Assembly: GCA_934597585.1 (NCBI GenBank)
Contig: CAKTSA010000003.1
Span: 45,832-109,831, forward strand
Direction: 5' to 3'
DNA: 64,000 nt
From: an uncultured Oscillospiraceae bacterium
GTDB taxonomy: Bacteria > Bacillota > Clostridia > Oscillospirales > Oscillospiraceae
Of this stretch, positions 1 through 8,750 are shown one piece after another; position 1 is the first letter of the stretch; each line of letters begins with the position of its first letter. The notes beneath the pieces are model-generated. The model worked only from the letters and a program-made list of their open reading frames with translations, searched no databases and was not told where the DNA came from. The position numbers were made by a program, and so were the translations under genes.

Positions 1-353
1 TTGTAACCGCCGCCGCCGAACTTGCCGCCGGCGTGCAGCACGGTGAAGACCACCTCCAGGGCGGGACGGCCCGTCTGCTTCTGGATGTCCACAGGGATGC
101 CGCGGCCGTTGTCGGTGACGGTGATGGTGTTGCCGGGGTTGATGGTGACGGTGATGTCGGTGCAGTAGCCGGCCAGGGCCTCGTCGATGGCGTTGTCCAC
201 GATCTCATACACCAGGTGGTGCAGGCCGCTGGCGCTGGTGGAACCGATATACATGCCGGGCCGCTTGCGCACGGCTTCCAGACCCTCCAGAACTTGAATT
301 TCCGAGGCGTCGTATTCCGTTTCCACGTGGGTGACGTTTTCAAATTCAGACAT
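1..353 (-). CDS. gyrB: DNA gyrase subunit B, N-terminal part (cut by window edge)
   Basis: ATPase subunit of gyrase, which introduces negative supercoils together with GyrA. About 117 N-terminal residues are visible and the rest lies beyond the left edge. The GHKL ATPase fold is clear: RKRPGMYIG at about 29-37, Glu50 and Asn54 in [12 protein letters not shown], and DNGRGIP at 81-87, followed by the glycine-rich lid [11 protein letters not shown]. The ATG at 353 is preceded by a GAGGAG ribosome binding site. It follows remB in the classical recF-remB-gyrB order. A second, divergent GyrB/ParE homologue lies at 56445-58445; this one is the canonical gyrB by both sequence and position. Confidence 0.97.
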   Translation of the reverse strand, partial: MSEFENVTHVETEYDASEIQVLEGLEAVRKRPGMYIGSTSASGLHHLVYEIVDNAIDEALAGYCTDITVTINPGNTITVTDNGRGIPVDIQKQTGRPALEVVFTVLHAGGKFGGGGY

Positions 354-415
354 ATTGTATTCTCCTCTTTAAGAAGGGATTTGCGTATTGCGTATAAAGC
401 GACATATATCATATC

Positions 416-503
416 ATGTGCGGCGGGGTGAGGTCACCCCGCCCTACGCACGGTGTTACGATATATTTCCGTAGGGCGGCATGACCACATGCCGCCGCGT
501 ATT
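416..503. repeat. Inverted pair of REP-like GTAG hairpins
   Basis: Two palindromes, each bounded by GTAGGG, face away from one another between remB and gyrB. The left one has a GGGGTGACCTCACCCC-type stem and the right one a CGGCATG/CATGCCG stem. The tetranucleotide GTAG next to a hairpin, and the paired inverted layout, resemble REP/BIME elements mobilised by RAYT transposases. That assignment is an inference. Related pairs occur throughout the window with different stems. Confidence 0.65.
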
Positions 504-517
504 ACGCATGGAGTACT

Positions 518-790
518 TTATTCCAGCTCCTCTTTCCAGCTCTCGGCGCGCTTTTGCAGGGTGGCGGTGTTCAGCTGGGAGAGGTAGACGATCTGCCTAT
601 GATAGGGGTGGTCGCACAGCAGGAAGGAGCGGGGGATATCCTCGCACACGGAGATGACCTGTCCCTCCGCCTCCGCGCCGTCCAGAAAGCGACGGGTGTG
701 CTTGGAGTAGGTGGTGTTATCCAGATCGAAGATGCCGATGATGCGCTTTTCCTCCACGGTGACGCTCTGGCCGATGTGCAGATAGGGCAT
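518..790 (-). CDS. remB: RemB-like DUF370 protein
   Basis: Small protein of about 90 residues of the DUF370 family (Bacillus RemB/YaaB, encoded between recF and gyrB). The related RemA is a DNA-binding regulator of matrix genes, but the role of RemB-type proteins in Clostridia is unclear. The sequence [20 protein letters not shown] with DLDNTTYSKHTRRFL fits the family. An upstream in-frame GTG at 793 is possible. I chose the ATG at 790 because GGGGAGG lies at the right distance and it overlaps the recF stop by one base, implying translational coupling. Confidence 0.85.
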   Translation of the reverse strand: MPYLHIGQSVTVEEKRIIGIFDLDNTTYSKHTRRFLDGAEAEGQVISVCEDIPRSFLLCDHPYHRQIVYLSQLNTATLQKRAESWKEELE

Positions 791-1893
791 CACAGCACCT
801 CCCCGTTTTTCACGTGAAACACCTTGCCGTTCAGCAGGGCGTCCAGGCGGTCGTTTTCGCAGCAGGTGATGAACACCTGGCCGCCGGCGATGCGGTTGAG
901 GACGTACTCCTGCCGGAGGGGATCCAGCTCACTGAGCACGTCGTCCAGCAGCATGACGGGGTATTCGCCGAAGGTGTCCTTGTGGATCTCACGCTCCGCC
1001 AGCTTCAGGGCAAGGGCCGCTGTCCGCACCTGGCCCTGGGAGCAGTACTGCCGGGCGCTGTGGCCGTTGACGGTGACGACAATGTCGTCCTTGTGGGGGC
1101 CGCTGAGGCACAGGCGGGAGGCCAGCTCGGCGGCGTAGTGGCTCTGCTGGTGCTCCGCCAGCTGCTGAGCGATGACGGAGGCCTCCGCCAGGGGGTCGGT
1201 GACGGTCTTCACCGTCTGATAGGTGAGGAACAGCTCCTCCCGGCCGCCGCTGCACTCGGCATGGGCCTGGGCGGCGTACTGCCGCAGCTTTTCACAGAAG
1301 GAGGCCCGGTAGCGGATCAGCACCGCGCCCACCTGGATGAGCCGGTGGTTGAACTCCGGCAGGGTGTCCAGCAGGCCGGGAAATTCCTCGCTGTCCCGCA
1401 GGATGCGGGTCTTGTGGTCGTAGAGACGGCTATACTCCGCCAGCGCCTCGGCGTACCGGGGCCGCAGCTGGCACAGGGACAGATCCATGAACCGCCGGCG
1501 GGCCGCCGCGCCGTCCCGGATGAGAAACAGATCCTCCGGGGCAAAGAACACCGTGTGCAGCACATCGCTGAGGGCGGCGGCGTTTTTGGCGGCCACGCCG
1601 TTGACGGTCATTTTCCGCTTTTTGCCCCGGTTCAGCTCGATGCGGGTCACAAAGTCCCGGTCCCGGGACAGGATGCGGCCCTCCAGCACCGCACCGGGAG
1701 CATCGAAGCCGATGAGCTCCTTGTCCGCGTGGGTGCGGGGGGACTTGCCGCAGGAGAGGTAGACCATGGCCTCCAGCAGGTTGGTCTTGCCCTGGGCGTT
1801 TTCGCCGTAGATGACGTTGCAGTCTGGGTCGAAGGTCAGGCTCTGGCGGTGGTAGTTGCGGAAGCCCGACACAGTCAGCTCATCGATCCGCAT
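790..1893 (-). CDS. recF: DNA replication and repair protein RecF
   Basis: SMC-like ABC ATPase that helps load RecA at gaps in single-stranded DNA. The product has 367 residues, normal for the family. Walker A is GENAQGKT (30-37), the signature region contains LSGPHKDD, the Q-rich stretch is CSQGQVRT, and Walker B is [12 protein letters not shown] near 313-324. The reading frame extends upstream, but [14 protein letters not shown] is the conserved N terminus, so I start at 1893, overlapping rlbA by 14 bp. The last codons (FHVKNGEVL) contain a parS-like palindrome. Confidence 0.97.
   Translation of the reverse strand: MRIDELTVSGFRNYHRQSLTFDPDCNVIYGENAQGKTNLLEAMVYLSCGKSPRTHADKELIGFDAPGAVLEGRILSRDRDFVTRIELNRGKKRKMTVNGVAAKNAAALSDVLHTVFFAPEDLFLIRDGAAARRRFMDLSLCQLRPRYAEALAEYSRLYDHKTRILRDSEEFPGLLDTLPEFNHRLIQVGAVLIRYRASFCEKLRQYAAQAHAECSGGREELFLTYQTVKTVTDPLAEASVIAQQLAEHQQSHYAAELASRLCLSGPHKDDIVVTVNGHSARQYCSQGQVRTAALALKLAEREIHKDTFGEYPVMLLDDVLSELDPLRQEYVLNRIAGGQVFITCCENDRLDALLNGKVFHVKNGEVL
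806..821. promoter_or_regulatory. parS-like site inside the recF 3' end
   Basis: A 16-mer centred on CACGTG matches the ParB site TGTTTCACGTGAAACA at 15 of 16 positions. It is read by recF as the peptide FHVK. Three perfect parS sites lie by parAB at 28-30 kb, so this one extends the centromere region towards oriC. Confidence 0.75.
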
Positions 1894-2098
1894 ACTGCAC
1901 GGCCAGCTGCTTGCCGCCAAAGGTCACGGTGTCGCCGGGGCGGAGCTTTTTGCCCCGCTGGGTGCAGACCTCGCCATTGACGGACACGGCGCCCTCCTGG
2001 ATCAGCACCTTCGCCTCGCCGCCGGTATAGACCAGGCCGGAGAGCTTGAGAAGGTCCTGCAGTTTGATGAATTCTGTGGTGATGGTAATGGTTTCCAT
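1880..2098 (-). CDS. rlbA: S4-domain RNA-binding protein RlbA/YaaA
   Basis: A 72-residue protein made almost entirely of one S4 RNA-binding fold. It has [33 protein letters not shown] and a final turn [10 protein letters not shown]. It is the YaaA/RlbA protein that precedes recF in Firmicutes, with a proposed role in ribosome assembly. It overlaps recF by 14 bp, so the two are probably co-translated. Confidence 0.92.
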   Translation of the reverse strand: METITITTEFIKLQDLLKLSGLVYTGGEAKVLIQEGAVSVNGEVCTQRGKKLRPGDTVTFGGKQLAVQYADR

Positions 2099-2129
2099 AA
2101 TGATGTCCTTTTTTTATCGATAGGAAGAG

Positions 2130-2568
2130 TTTCGCGCTTCCGAGCGCGACCTACTTTTGTCAGCAGTGACAAAAGTAGGCAAAAGCACCGGAAGGAACCT
2201 CCGGTTCCTTCACTTCCGGGCGCGCTATACGCTATAAAAATATGTTAGATTTTACCACGCGTTTACATAAGCTTTTCTTTTTCGTTTGGATAAAAGGATT
2301 GTCTCTGCTCCTGCGCCGCTGCCGCTAATATCTACGCCGAACAACGATTCATCTTCTACCGTTGCAGTAATGAGCGGCAGCGGCGCAAGAAAAAAGTCGA
2401 TACGTCATACATAACGAAAACACCCCTGTTCTGTGAACGCGTGGTACAAGGCCACAAATTTGCAATGCAAAACAGCGTGCGCGGATTCTTAAACCGCAGG
2501 TTTAAGCAGCGTTTTTGGGTACTTTTGCCGCTGTGGGCAAAAGTGCCTCGTGGCCGGAGCCACGAAAC
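2130..2568. repeat. LCP composite palindromic repeat, copy 1
   Basis: Full copy between dnaN and rlbA. The left arm is type A: an outer GCGC hairpin, a CTACTTTTG/CAAAAGTAG hairpin, then AAGGAACCTCCGGTTCCTT. The core arms CGCCGCTGCCGCT and AGCGGCAGCGGCG flank a centre of about 50 bp. The right arm is type B, with CTTAAACCGCAGGTTTAAG, an ACTTTTG hairpin, and an outer hairpin GTGGCCGGAGCCAC. The termini read TTTCG and CGAAA. There is no coding content. Confidence 0.85.
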
Positions 2569-2572
2569 ATCC

Positions 2573-3685
2573 TTATTGCGCCTTCAATCTCACCGGCAGG
2601 ACCATATAAAGGAAGCTGTCGCTGCCGTCGGTGGGGGTGATGACGCAGGGGGAGATGTTGGTGTTCAGGGCGAAGCGGACCTCATCCGCGGGGGCGTAGC
2701 GCAGGGCCTCCATGAGATAGCGGTTATTGAAGCCGATCTCCAGCTCCTTGCCGTCGCCCTTGGTGGGGCAGATGTCCTTGGCCTCGCCGTTGCCGGTGCG
2801 GGCGCTGAGATAGACCCGGTCGTTGTCAAACACGCAGCGGACGGGGCTTTTCAGTTTTTCGCTGATGACCACGGACACGCGGTCCAGGCTCTGCAGCAGG
2901 GCGCTGTTCTCCACGTCCACCAGGATGGGATTGCTGCGGGGGATGGCGTTTTTGTAATCCAGAAAATCGCCCTCCAGGCGGCGGCAGATCAGCTGGGTCT
3001 GGCCGGCGGAGAAGAGGATGTGGCGCTTGCCGCAGGTGACCTGGATCATATCATCGGTGTCGCCGCAGATGTTCTCCACCTCTTTCAGGGCGCTGCCGGG
3101 GGCCACGAAGCGAAATGCGCCGCCCTCGATCTTCTCCAGGGGCTCGTGGCGCAGGGCCAGGCGAAAGCCGTCCACAGACACCATGGTCAGGCCGGAGTCG
3201 TCGATCTCGAACAGGGAACCGGTATGGACGGGGCGGCTCTCGTTGGTGGAGACGGCGAAGGCGGTCTGGCCGATCATGGCCTTCAGCATCCGCTGCTGCA
3301 GGGCCACGGCGTACTGGTCGTCCACCTCCGGCAGCTCGGGATAGTCATCGGCGGACAGACCCAGGATATCAAAGCTGGCGTCGCCGCAGCTGAGATGGAC
3401 CATCAGCTTTTCATCGGCGGAGAAGACGATCATATCGTCGGGCATGCGGCGGATGATGTCGCCGAACAGGCGGGCGTTCAGCACGATGCGGCCCGGCTGG
3501 GTAACGTCGGCCTCCAGCATGGTCCGGATGCCGGTCTGGGTGTTGTAGCCGGACAGGGTCAGGCCGTTGCTGCCATCCAGCAGCAGGCCCTCCAGCGCCG
3601 GAATGGAGCTTTTTGCCGACACGGCGCGGCTGGCGGTGGCCGCCGCGGCCTGCAGCAGCGCTTTTTCGCAGGAGAACTTCAGCAT
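2573..3685 (-). CDS. dnaN: DNA polymerase III beta sliding clamp
   Basis: Processivity clamp that encircles DNA as a homodimer and tethers the replicative polymerase. The product has 370 residues in three clamp folds; the start MLKFSCEKALLQAAAATASR and the C-terminal VLPVRL motif are typical. It starts just inside oriC. In Firmicutes dnaN usually follows dnaA directly. Here the order is kept, but oriC and an LCP repeat of about 550 bp lie between them. Confidence 0.97.
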   Translation of the reverse strand: MLKFSCEKALLQAAAATASRAVSAKSSIPALEGLLLDGSNGLTLSGYNTQTGIRTMLEADVTQPGRIVLNARLFGDIIRRMPDDMIVFSADEKLMVHLSCGDASFDILGLSADDYPELPEVDDQYAVALQQRMLKAMIGQTAFAVSTNESRPVHTGSLFEIDDSGLTMVSVDGFRLALRHEPLEKIEGGAFRFVAPGSALKEVENICGDTDDMIQVTCGKRHILFSAGQTQLICRRLEGDFLDYKNAIPRSNPILVDVENSALLQSLDRVSVVISEKLKSPVRCVFDNDRVYLSARTGNGEAKDICPTKGDGKELEIGFNNRYLMEALRYAPADEVRFALNTNISPCVITPTDGSDSFLYMVLPVRLKAQ

Positions 3686-3699
3686 ATGCGGTCCTTTCC

Positions 3700-3950
3700 T
3701 GTTGTAGCTGTCCGAAAAAAAAGAGGAATATTTTTCGGAAAGACAACATAAACTAATCTATTTATTTTAGTTTTATTAGCCGTAGGGAAAAGAATTGTGG
3801 AAAAGTGGGTCGAAGCCGCAATTTCCCGTCATTTTTTCTCCACGGGACATGGTGGGAAAAGGGGGTGCGTTTCCACACTTTACTGGGACAGGCTTGTTTT
3901 CCACAGGTTTTCCATGTGGAATCCACGGGAAATGGGGGAAAATGGTTTTT
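3700..3950. other. oriC: Candidate chromosomal origin oriC (DnaA boxes and AT-rich region)
   Basis: Non-coding stretch between dnaN and dnaA. DnaA-box-like 9-mers are TGTGGAAAA (3796-3804), GTTTCCACA (3869-3877), TTTTCCACA (3897-3905) and a TGTGGAAT (3915-3922) facing the last. An AT-rich segment of about 65 bp (3715-3780), much less GC-rich than the surroundings, adjoins dnaN and is a plausible unwinding element. The dnaA-dnaN context is the standard bacterial origin location. Function is inferred from motifs and position. Confidence 0.8.
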
Positions 3951-3959
3951 ATTTTAAGG

Positions 3960-4512
3960 TGTTTCGCCCTCCGGGGCGAGGTACTTTTGGCCGTTGTCCC
4001 AAAAGTGTCCTGTTGCGGTGCCCAAAATTTCCACGCTGCCTTACGGCGGACGCTTGAAATTTTGACCGCTGCCACTCGCTCACCTCGCTTCATCTGCCAC
4101 AGGCAGCGCTCGGATCGCTCCCCCAAAAGGACAAACAGAAACCCAGGTTTCTGGACTTCCTGCACGCTGTTCCCTCTGCAAATTTGATACCCGCATACCA
4201 CGCGTTTGCGGAAAATGCTTCATTTCGCTGCGTATGACGCATCGACGTTCTTCTTGCGTCGCTACCGCTCACAGTATCAACGGTAGACACTGAAGCGCTG
4301 TCTGTTGTAGGCATTAGCGGCAGCGGCGCAGAAGCAGAGACAATCCTTTTAACGAAACGAAAAAGAAATTCTTTCGTGAACGTGTGGTCGGGAGTTACAA
4401 ATTTTTATACGGCATAGCGCGCCGGGAGGTGAAGGAACCGGAGGTTCCTTCCGGTGTTTTTGCCTACTTTTGCCACTGTTGGCAAAAGTAGGTCGTGGCC
4501 GGGGCCACGAAA
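3960..4512. repeat. LCP composite palindromic repeat, copy 2 (with module D)
   Basis: Copy between oriC and dnaA, in the opposite orientation to copy 1: the B-type arm is on the left and the A-type arm on the right. The left arm begins with outer hairpin GCCCTCCGGGGC, then a CTTTTGG hairpin, and contains one 113-bp module D. Its third hairpin is a variant (CCCAGGTTTCTGG) in place of the usual one. The right arm ends in GTGGCCGGGGCCAC followed by GAAA. Confidence 0.82.
4010..4122 (-). repeat. Module D, 113-bp nested element
   Basis: One of five copies. Read on the minus strand it starts GGGAGCG and ends CAACAG, with an internal pair CAAAATTTC/GAAATTTTG. Four copies are exactly 113 bp. It sits inside the left arm of LCP copy 2, next to the CTTTTGG hairpin. 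Confidence 0.75.
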
Positions 4513-4522
4513 AGCCTTAAAA

Positions 4523-5836
4523 TCACTGCTTTGCGTTGATATTCGTCGTGATCTCTTTTACGGTTTCGGCGAAGGCGGGGTCGGAGTGCATCTGGGCCTC
4601 CACCTTGTCAAGGCTGTGGAGGACGGTGGTGTGGTCGCGGCCGCCGAAGGCCTTGCCGATGTCCTTCATGGACATCTTGGTCAGGCGGCGGATCAGGTAC
4701 ATGGCAATCTGACGGGCGTTGACCACGTCGCGGCTGCGGCTCTGCCCCTGGAGGGATTCCGGATCCAGCTCGAAATATTTGGCGATATACTCGATGATGT
4801 TTTCCGGTGTGGGCATGTACTCGTTGTTGTTCTTTACCACGTCTTCCAGGGCCTTCATGATGGCCTCCTCGTCCATGACGCCCATCAGGTCGCTGTAGGC
4901 CAGGATCTTATTGAGCACGCCCTCGATCTGGCGGACGTTGGCGGTGATATTCTCGGCGATCATGTTGGAGATGCGGTCCGGCAGATTGATGCTGAGCATG
5001 GCGGCCTTGTTGCGGATGATGGCCAGGCGGGTCTCGTAATCAGGCGGCTCCACGTCCACCATCAGGCCCCACTCGAAGCGGGTACGCAGCCGGTCCTCCA
5101 GCTGGGTCATCTCCTTGGGCGGCCGGTCGGAGGTCAGGACGATCTGGCGGCCGGACTCATACAGGGCGTTAAAGGTGTGGAAGAACTCCTCCTGGGTCTG
5201 CTTCTTGCCGGCGATGAACTGGATATCGTCCACCAGCAGCAGGTTCTCGCTCTGATATTTCTCGCGGAATTCGGAGGTGGTGCCGCCGCGGATGGCCTCG
5301 ATCAGGTCATTGGTGAAGTCTACGCCCTTCACCAGCACGATGTGGCTGTCAGGCCGCAGGCGCTTGGTCTGGCGGGCGATGGCGTGGAGCAGGTGGGTCT
5401 TGCCCAGGCCGCTGTCGCCATAGATGAATAGGGGGTTAAAGGCGCCGGCGGGCTTTTCCGCCACGCTGCGGGCGGCGGCGTAGGCCATCTTGTTCTGGGG
5501 GCCTACCACATAGGTCTCGAAGGTAAAGGCCTCGCTGTCGCCCAGGGTGTCGGGGTGATCGGGCCGCACGCCGTGATAGGCGGACAGCTGCTCGTCGTCC
5601 AGCAGCTTCACCTCCAGGTCGGAGGAGAAGATGTCACGCAGCGCCTCCTTGATCTGCGGCGTGAATCGCTTTTCAATGGTGTTTTTCTTGAAGACGTTGC
5701 CGCAGTGCAGCACCAGCGCCGAATCCTCCATGGTGACCACCGTCACCTCGTCGAACCAGGTGTTGATGGTGGTGTCCGACAGCTGCTTTTTCAGCCGGTC
5801 AAGCACTGTTTTCCATACGTCAGACAGTGAATTCAT
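4523..5836 (-). CDS. dnaA: Chromosomal replication initiator DnaA
   Basis: AAA+ initiator that binds DnaA boxes and melts oriC. The product has 437 residues. Domain I runs from MNSLSDVWKTVLDRLKKQLS, Walker A is GDSGLGKT (140-147), Walker B is LLLVDDIQF near 200, and the C-terminal DNA-binding helix-turn-helix carries GGRDHTTVLHS. The frame stays open further upstream, but MNSLSDVW matches the family N terminus and has GGGAGTGTGGGG in front, so I start at 5836. It is flanked on both sides by LCP repeats. Confidence 0.98.
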   Translation of the reverse strand: MNSLSDVWKTVLDRLKKQLSDTTINTWFDEVTVVTMEDSALVLHCGNVFKKNTIEKRFTPQIKEALRDIFSSDLEVKLLDDEQLSAYHGVRPDHPDTLGDSEAFTFETYVVGPQNKMAYAAARSVAEKPAGAFNPLFIYGDSGLGKTHLLHAIARQTKRLRPDSHIVLVKGVDFTNDLIEAIRGGTTSEFREKYQSENLLLVDDIQFIAGKKQTQEEFFHTFNALYESGRQIVLTSDRPPKEMTQLEDRLRTRFEWGLMVDVEPPDYETRLAIIRNKAAMLSINLPDRISNMIAENITANVRQIEGVLNKILAYSDLMGVMDEEAIMKALEDVVKNNNEYMPTPENIIEYIAKYFELDPESLQGQSRSRDVVNARQIAMYLIRRLTKMSMKDIGKAFGGRDHTTVLHSLDKVEAQMHSDPAFAETVKEITTNINAKQ

Positions 5837-5884
5837 CCCCACACTCCCTTCCCGTTTTGCTATGGGCATATTTATCTAATACTA

Positions 5885-5913
5885 AGTATACCAGAAAACG
5901 GGGGAAAAGTAAA
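5885..5913 (-). promoter_or_regulatory. Probable dnaA promoter
   Basis: On the minus strand, TTTACT is followed after 17 bases by TATACT, about 50 bp upstream of the dnaA start. The spacing is ideal for the housekeeping sigma factor. Confidence 0.6.
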
Positions 5914-5951
5914 GGGAAATACATATTCTAATTAAACGCGGGAAGGAATGG

Positions 5952-6523
5952 TTTTTCGCGCCCCCGGGCGCGAGGACGGCCTCCGGCGGCCCCTTTCTTT
6001 CAATAGCGAAAGAAAGGGGGAAAGAACGCCAGAAGGAACCTCCGGTTCCTTCACTTCCGGACGCGCTATATTCTGTGCGGACTTGTGATTGCATACCACA
6101 CGTTCACGCGAGGTTTACTTTTTCGTTCGGATAAAAGGATCGTCTCTGCTCCAGCGTCGCTGCCGCTGGATGGTGCGGAGAAGAAGTCGTTGCGTCTACC
6201 GTTCCACCGCATCAGCGGCAGCGGCGCAGAAGAACAGACGATGCGTCATACGCAACGATATCAAATGTTTTCCGCGAGCGCGTGGTATGCGGTATCAAAT
6301 CTGCAAAGAGAACAGCGTGCAGGAAGTCCAGAAACCTGGGTTTCTGGTTGTCCTTTTGGGGGAGCGATCCGAGCGCTGCCTGTGGCAGATGAAGCGAGGT
6401 GAGCGAGTGGCAGCGGTCAAAATTTCAAGCGTCCGCCGTAAGGCAGCGTGGAAATTTTGGGCACCGCAACAGGACACTTTTGGGACAACGGCCAAAAGTA
6501 CCTCGCGCTCGGAAGCGCGAAAC
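5952..6523. repeat. LCP composite palindromic repeat, copy 3 (with module D)
   Basis: Copy between dnaA and the MATE gene. Left arm is type A, with outer hairpin GCGCCCCCGGGCGC, an extra GGCCTCCGGCGG hairpin and CTTTC/GAAAG in the second-hairpin slot. Core arms surround a centre of about 45 bp. The right arm has the CCCAGGTTTCTGG-type third hairpin, a module D, and a terminal GCGCTCGGAAGCGC hairpin. Confidence 0.83.
6360..6472 (+). repeat. Module D, 113-bp nested element
   Basis: Copy in the right arm of LCP copy 3, starting GGGAGCG and ending CAACAG. It is the same length as three other copies. Confidence 0.75.
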
Positions 6524-6530
6524 TCCCCAA

Positions 6531-6562
6531 AAAAAAGAGCGGACCTGCGTCCGCTCTTTCAG
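6531..6562 (-). terminator. Rho-independent terminator of the MATE gene
   Basis: On the minus strand AGAGCGGAC pairs with GTCCGCTCT and is followed by eight T residues, 18 bp after the MATE stop codon. Confidence 0.85.
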
Positions 6563-6579
6563 ATGAATACAGTATAGGT

Positions 6580-7977
6580 TTACAGCAAGCTCTCCTCGCC
6601 GCCGTCGTTGGTGCCGTGTTCGGGGATCTTGGAGATCAGCGTGCGGTACAGGCGGCGGAAGAAGGCCAGGGTGACGAACAGGGAGGCCACCTCCGCCAGG
6701 GGGTAGCACCACCAGACCAGGTCGTCGTTGCCGATGCTCTGGCCATAGCGGGCCAGCACGTAGGCCATGGGGATCAGGAACACCAGCTGGCGGACGATGG
6801 ACACCACCATGGAGTACAGGGATTTGCCCAGGGCCTGGAAGGAGCCGCCCAGGGCAATGCAGGCGCCGGCGATCCAGAAGCTGAGAGAGATGATCCGCAG
6901 AGCGGGGATGCCCACGGTCAGCATGGTGTCGGAGGCGTCGAAGATCTTCAGCAGCGTGCCGGGGATGGCCAGGAACAGGGCCATGCCGGCCAGCATGATG
7001 ATGGAGGCGTAGATGGCGCTGCGCTTGACGGCCTCCACCATGCGGGCGCGGTTCTGGGCGCCGTAGTTGTAGGCGATGATGGGCACCACACCGTTGTTCA
7101 GGCCGAACACCGGCATGAAGACGAAGGAATTCAGCTTGAAATAGATGCCGAAGGCGGTGGCCGCCGTCTCGTGGGCGGAGTGGTAGACGATGAGGATCTT
7201 GTTCATCAGAAAGGTCATGACGGAGCCGATGGCCATCATGATGACGCTGGGCAGGCCGATGGCGTAGATGCTGCCGATGAGCCGCCAGTCGGGCCGGAAG
7301 CCCTTGATACGCAGGGTGATGTCCTTGTTTTTCTTCACGTTGAAGTAAGCTGCCAGCAGCATGCCGCAGATCTGGCCGATGACGGTGGCGATAGCGGCGC
7401 CGGCCACGCCCATGTCGAATACGAAGATAAACACCGGGTCCAGGATAATATTGACAATGGCGCCCAGACCCTGGGTGTACATGCTGAGAAGGGAATGGCC
7501 GGTGCCCTGCAGCAGCCGCTCCAGCATGATCTGGCCGAACAGGGCGAAGGAGCAGCCCATGACGATGTGCAGATACTGTTCGCCCATCACCACGATCTCC
7601 TCCACCTGGGTCTGGGAGCGGAGGAAGACGCCGGCGCAGGTCAGGCCCAGCACGCAGCTGATGACAAAGCCCACGAACGCCAGAAACAGGCCGTTCACTG
7701 CCACCCGGTCGGCCCGCTGCTGTTCGCCTGCGCCCAAGGCGCGGCCCAGCAGTGCGTTGACGCCCACCGCCGTGCCGGCCGCCAGGGAGATCATCAGGTT
7801 CTGGGCGGGGAAGGCCAGGGACACCGCCGTCAGCGACGCCTCGCTGACCCAGCTGACAAACACGCTGTCCACGATGTTGTACAGCGCCTGCACCAGCATG
7901 GAGGCGATGATGGGCAGGGACATATTCCAGATGAGTTTTGAAATGGGCATGGCGCCCAGCTTGTTTTCTGCTGCCAT
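6580..7977 (-). CDS. MATE family multidrug/metabolite exporter
   Basis: Integral membrane antiporter of the MATE (MatE) family, expected to export cationic compounds using an ion gradient. The product has 465 residues with about twelve hydrophobic segments in two repeated halves. The first half begins ISKLIWNMSLPIIASMLVQA with NIVDSVFVSWV; the second half contains GLPSVIMMAIGSVMTFLMNK and GLNNGVVPIIAYNYGAQN. The substrate cannot be read from sequence. It stands alone, with a terminator just downstream. Confidence 0.92.
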   Translation of the reverse strand: MAAENKLGAMPISKLIWNMSLPIIASMLVQALYNIVDSVFVSWVSEASLTAVSLAFPAQNLMISLAAGTAVGVNALLGRALGAGEQQRADRVAVNGLFLAFVGFVISCVLGLTCAGVFLRSQTQVEEIVVMGEQYLHIVMGCSFALFGQIMLERLLQGTGHSLLSMYTQGLGAIVNIILDPVFIFVFDMGVAGAAIATVIGQICGMLLAAYFNVKKNKDITLRIKGFRPDWRLIGSIYAIGLPSVIMMAIGSVMTFLMNKILIVYHSAHETAATAFGIYFKLNSFVFMPVFGLNNGVVPIIAYNYGAQNRARMVEAVKRSAIYASIIMLAGMALFLAIPGTLLKIFDASDTMLTVGIPALRIISLSFWIAGACIALGGSFQALGKSLYSMVVSIVRQLVFLIPMAYVLARYGQSIGNDDLVWWCYPLAEVASLFVTLAFFRRLYRTLISKIPEHGTNDGGEESLL

Positions 7978-8055
7978 GAGATGGGTTCCTTTCTGTTCTG
8001 TGAAATGCTCAGTAATCTATAATGATACTACGGGGGAGGGAGAAATGCAAGGGGG

Positions 8056-8305
8056 AGTGATAAATAGCCTCCCTCTGTGAGGGAGGTGGCGCGAAGCGCC
8101 GGGGGGAGAGAATTGAAGTCTTTTATTCTCTCCCCCAGTCTCGCTTGCGCTCGACAGTTCCTGTTGCGGTGCCCAAAATTTTGTTGCGGCGTTTAGGCCG
8201 CCAAAATTTTGACCGCTGCCACTCGCTCACCTCGCTTTATCTGCCACCGGCAGCACTCGGATCGCTCCCCCTCCCAGAGGGGGCCTTTGATTGTGCCCCT
8301 CCCTT
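8056..8305. repeat. GGGAGG-type interspersed repeat carrying module D
   Basis: A palindromic element starting CCTCCCTCTGTGAGGGAGG, followed by GGCGCGAAGCGCC and a GGGGGAGAGAA / TTCTCTCCCCC pair. Relatives lie at 24234-24380 and 47127-47268. Here a module D copy (8161-8269) is inserted before the closing GAGGGGGC. No gene is visible in this gap. Confidence 0.7.
8161..8269 (-). repeat. Module D, 109-bp variant
   Basis: Same ends as the 113-bp copies (GGGAGCG to CAACAG on the minus strand), but the middle differs (TGTTGCGGCGTTTAGGCCG) and it is 4 bp shorter. It lies inside a different host repeat from the other four copies. Confidence 0.7.
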
Positions 8306-8341
8306 GTTCCTACCTTTCGACAAAGCCACAATATTTAGTTG

Positions 8342-8371
8342 TTGACAAACGCGGCTGGTTTTCTGTATAAT
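8342..8371 (+). promoter_or_regulatory. Strong promoter of the rpmH operon
   Basis: A perfect TTGACA and a perfect TATAAT are separated by 18 bp, about 120 bp upstream of rpmH. A strong promoter is expected for this gene. Confidence 0.85.
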
Positions 8372-8492
8372 ATCAGTTGCGCGTTTGCGCATTTTTCCAA
8401 GTCGACTGCGGCGGACTTGCGTCCGCTGTCGAGTACGCGCCGCCATGGAAGCATGAGCGGAGGCGATATTTTGAAGATGGAGGTGTCATGCA

Positions 8493-8627
8493 ATGTTCCG
8501 TACCTATCAGCCCAAGAAGCGCCAGCGCTCCAAGGTACACGGCTTCCGTAAGAGAATGGCTACCAGCAATGGCCGCAAGGTTCTCGCCCGTCGCCGCGCC
8601 AAGGGCCGTGCCCGCCTGACCCACTGA
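8493..8627 (+). CDS. rpmH: 50S ribosomal protein L34
   Basis: A 44-residue basic protein of the large ribosomal subunit. The family signature [20 protein letters not shown] is followed by [17 protein letters not shown], matching L34 in full. GGAGG precedes the ATG. It heads the rpmH-rnpA-yidD-yidC-jag cluster found next to dnaA in most bacteria. Confidence 0.98.
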   Translation: MFRTYQPKKRQRSKVHGFRKRMATSNGRKVLARRRAKGRARLTH

Positions 8628-8750
8628 GGAGAGGCGGAAAGTGCACCCCAGACAAGCTTGAATAAGCCAGGGACGGTGGAAGGGAAAACTACCGTCCCTG
8701 TTGGTATTTGCATTTTTGGAGATGCGGGGAAGAAGGTCACATGATATGTT

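Noticed and set aside
2130..2568. LCP repeats as a CRISPR array
   Set aside because: There are no short direct repeats with regular unique spacers and no cas genes; the units are inverted repeats scattered singly between genes.
2441..3751. Long plus-strand frame opposite dnaN (and similar long frames opposite dnaA, serS, rnf, parE and others)
   Set aside because: These are mirror frames of GC-rich genes; they are rich in Gly, Ala, His and Val with no domains, and the opposite strand encodes a recognised protein.
8640..8702. Terminator after rpmH (AGGGACGGT/ACCGTCCCT hairpin)
   Set aside because: The stem is good but there is no T run after it, so it could equally be an RNA-processing or attenuating hairpin; not called as a terminator.
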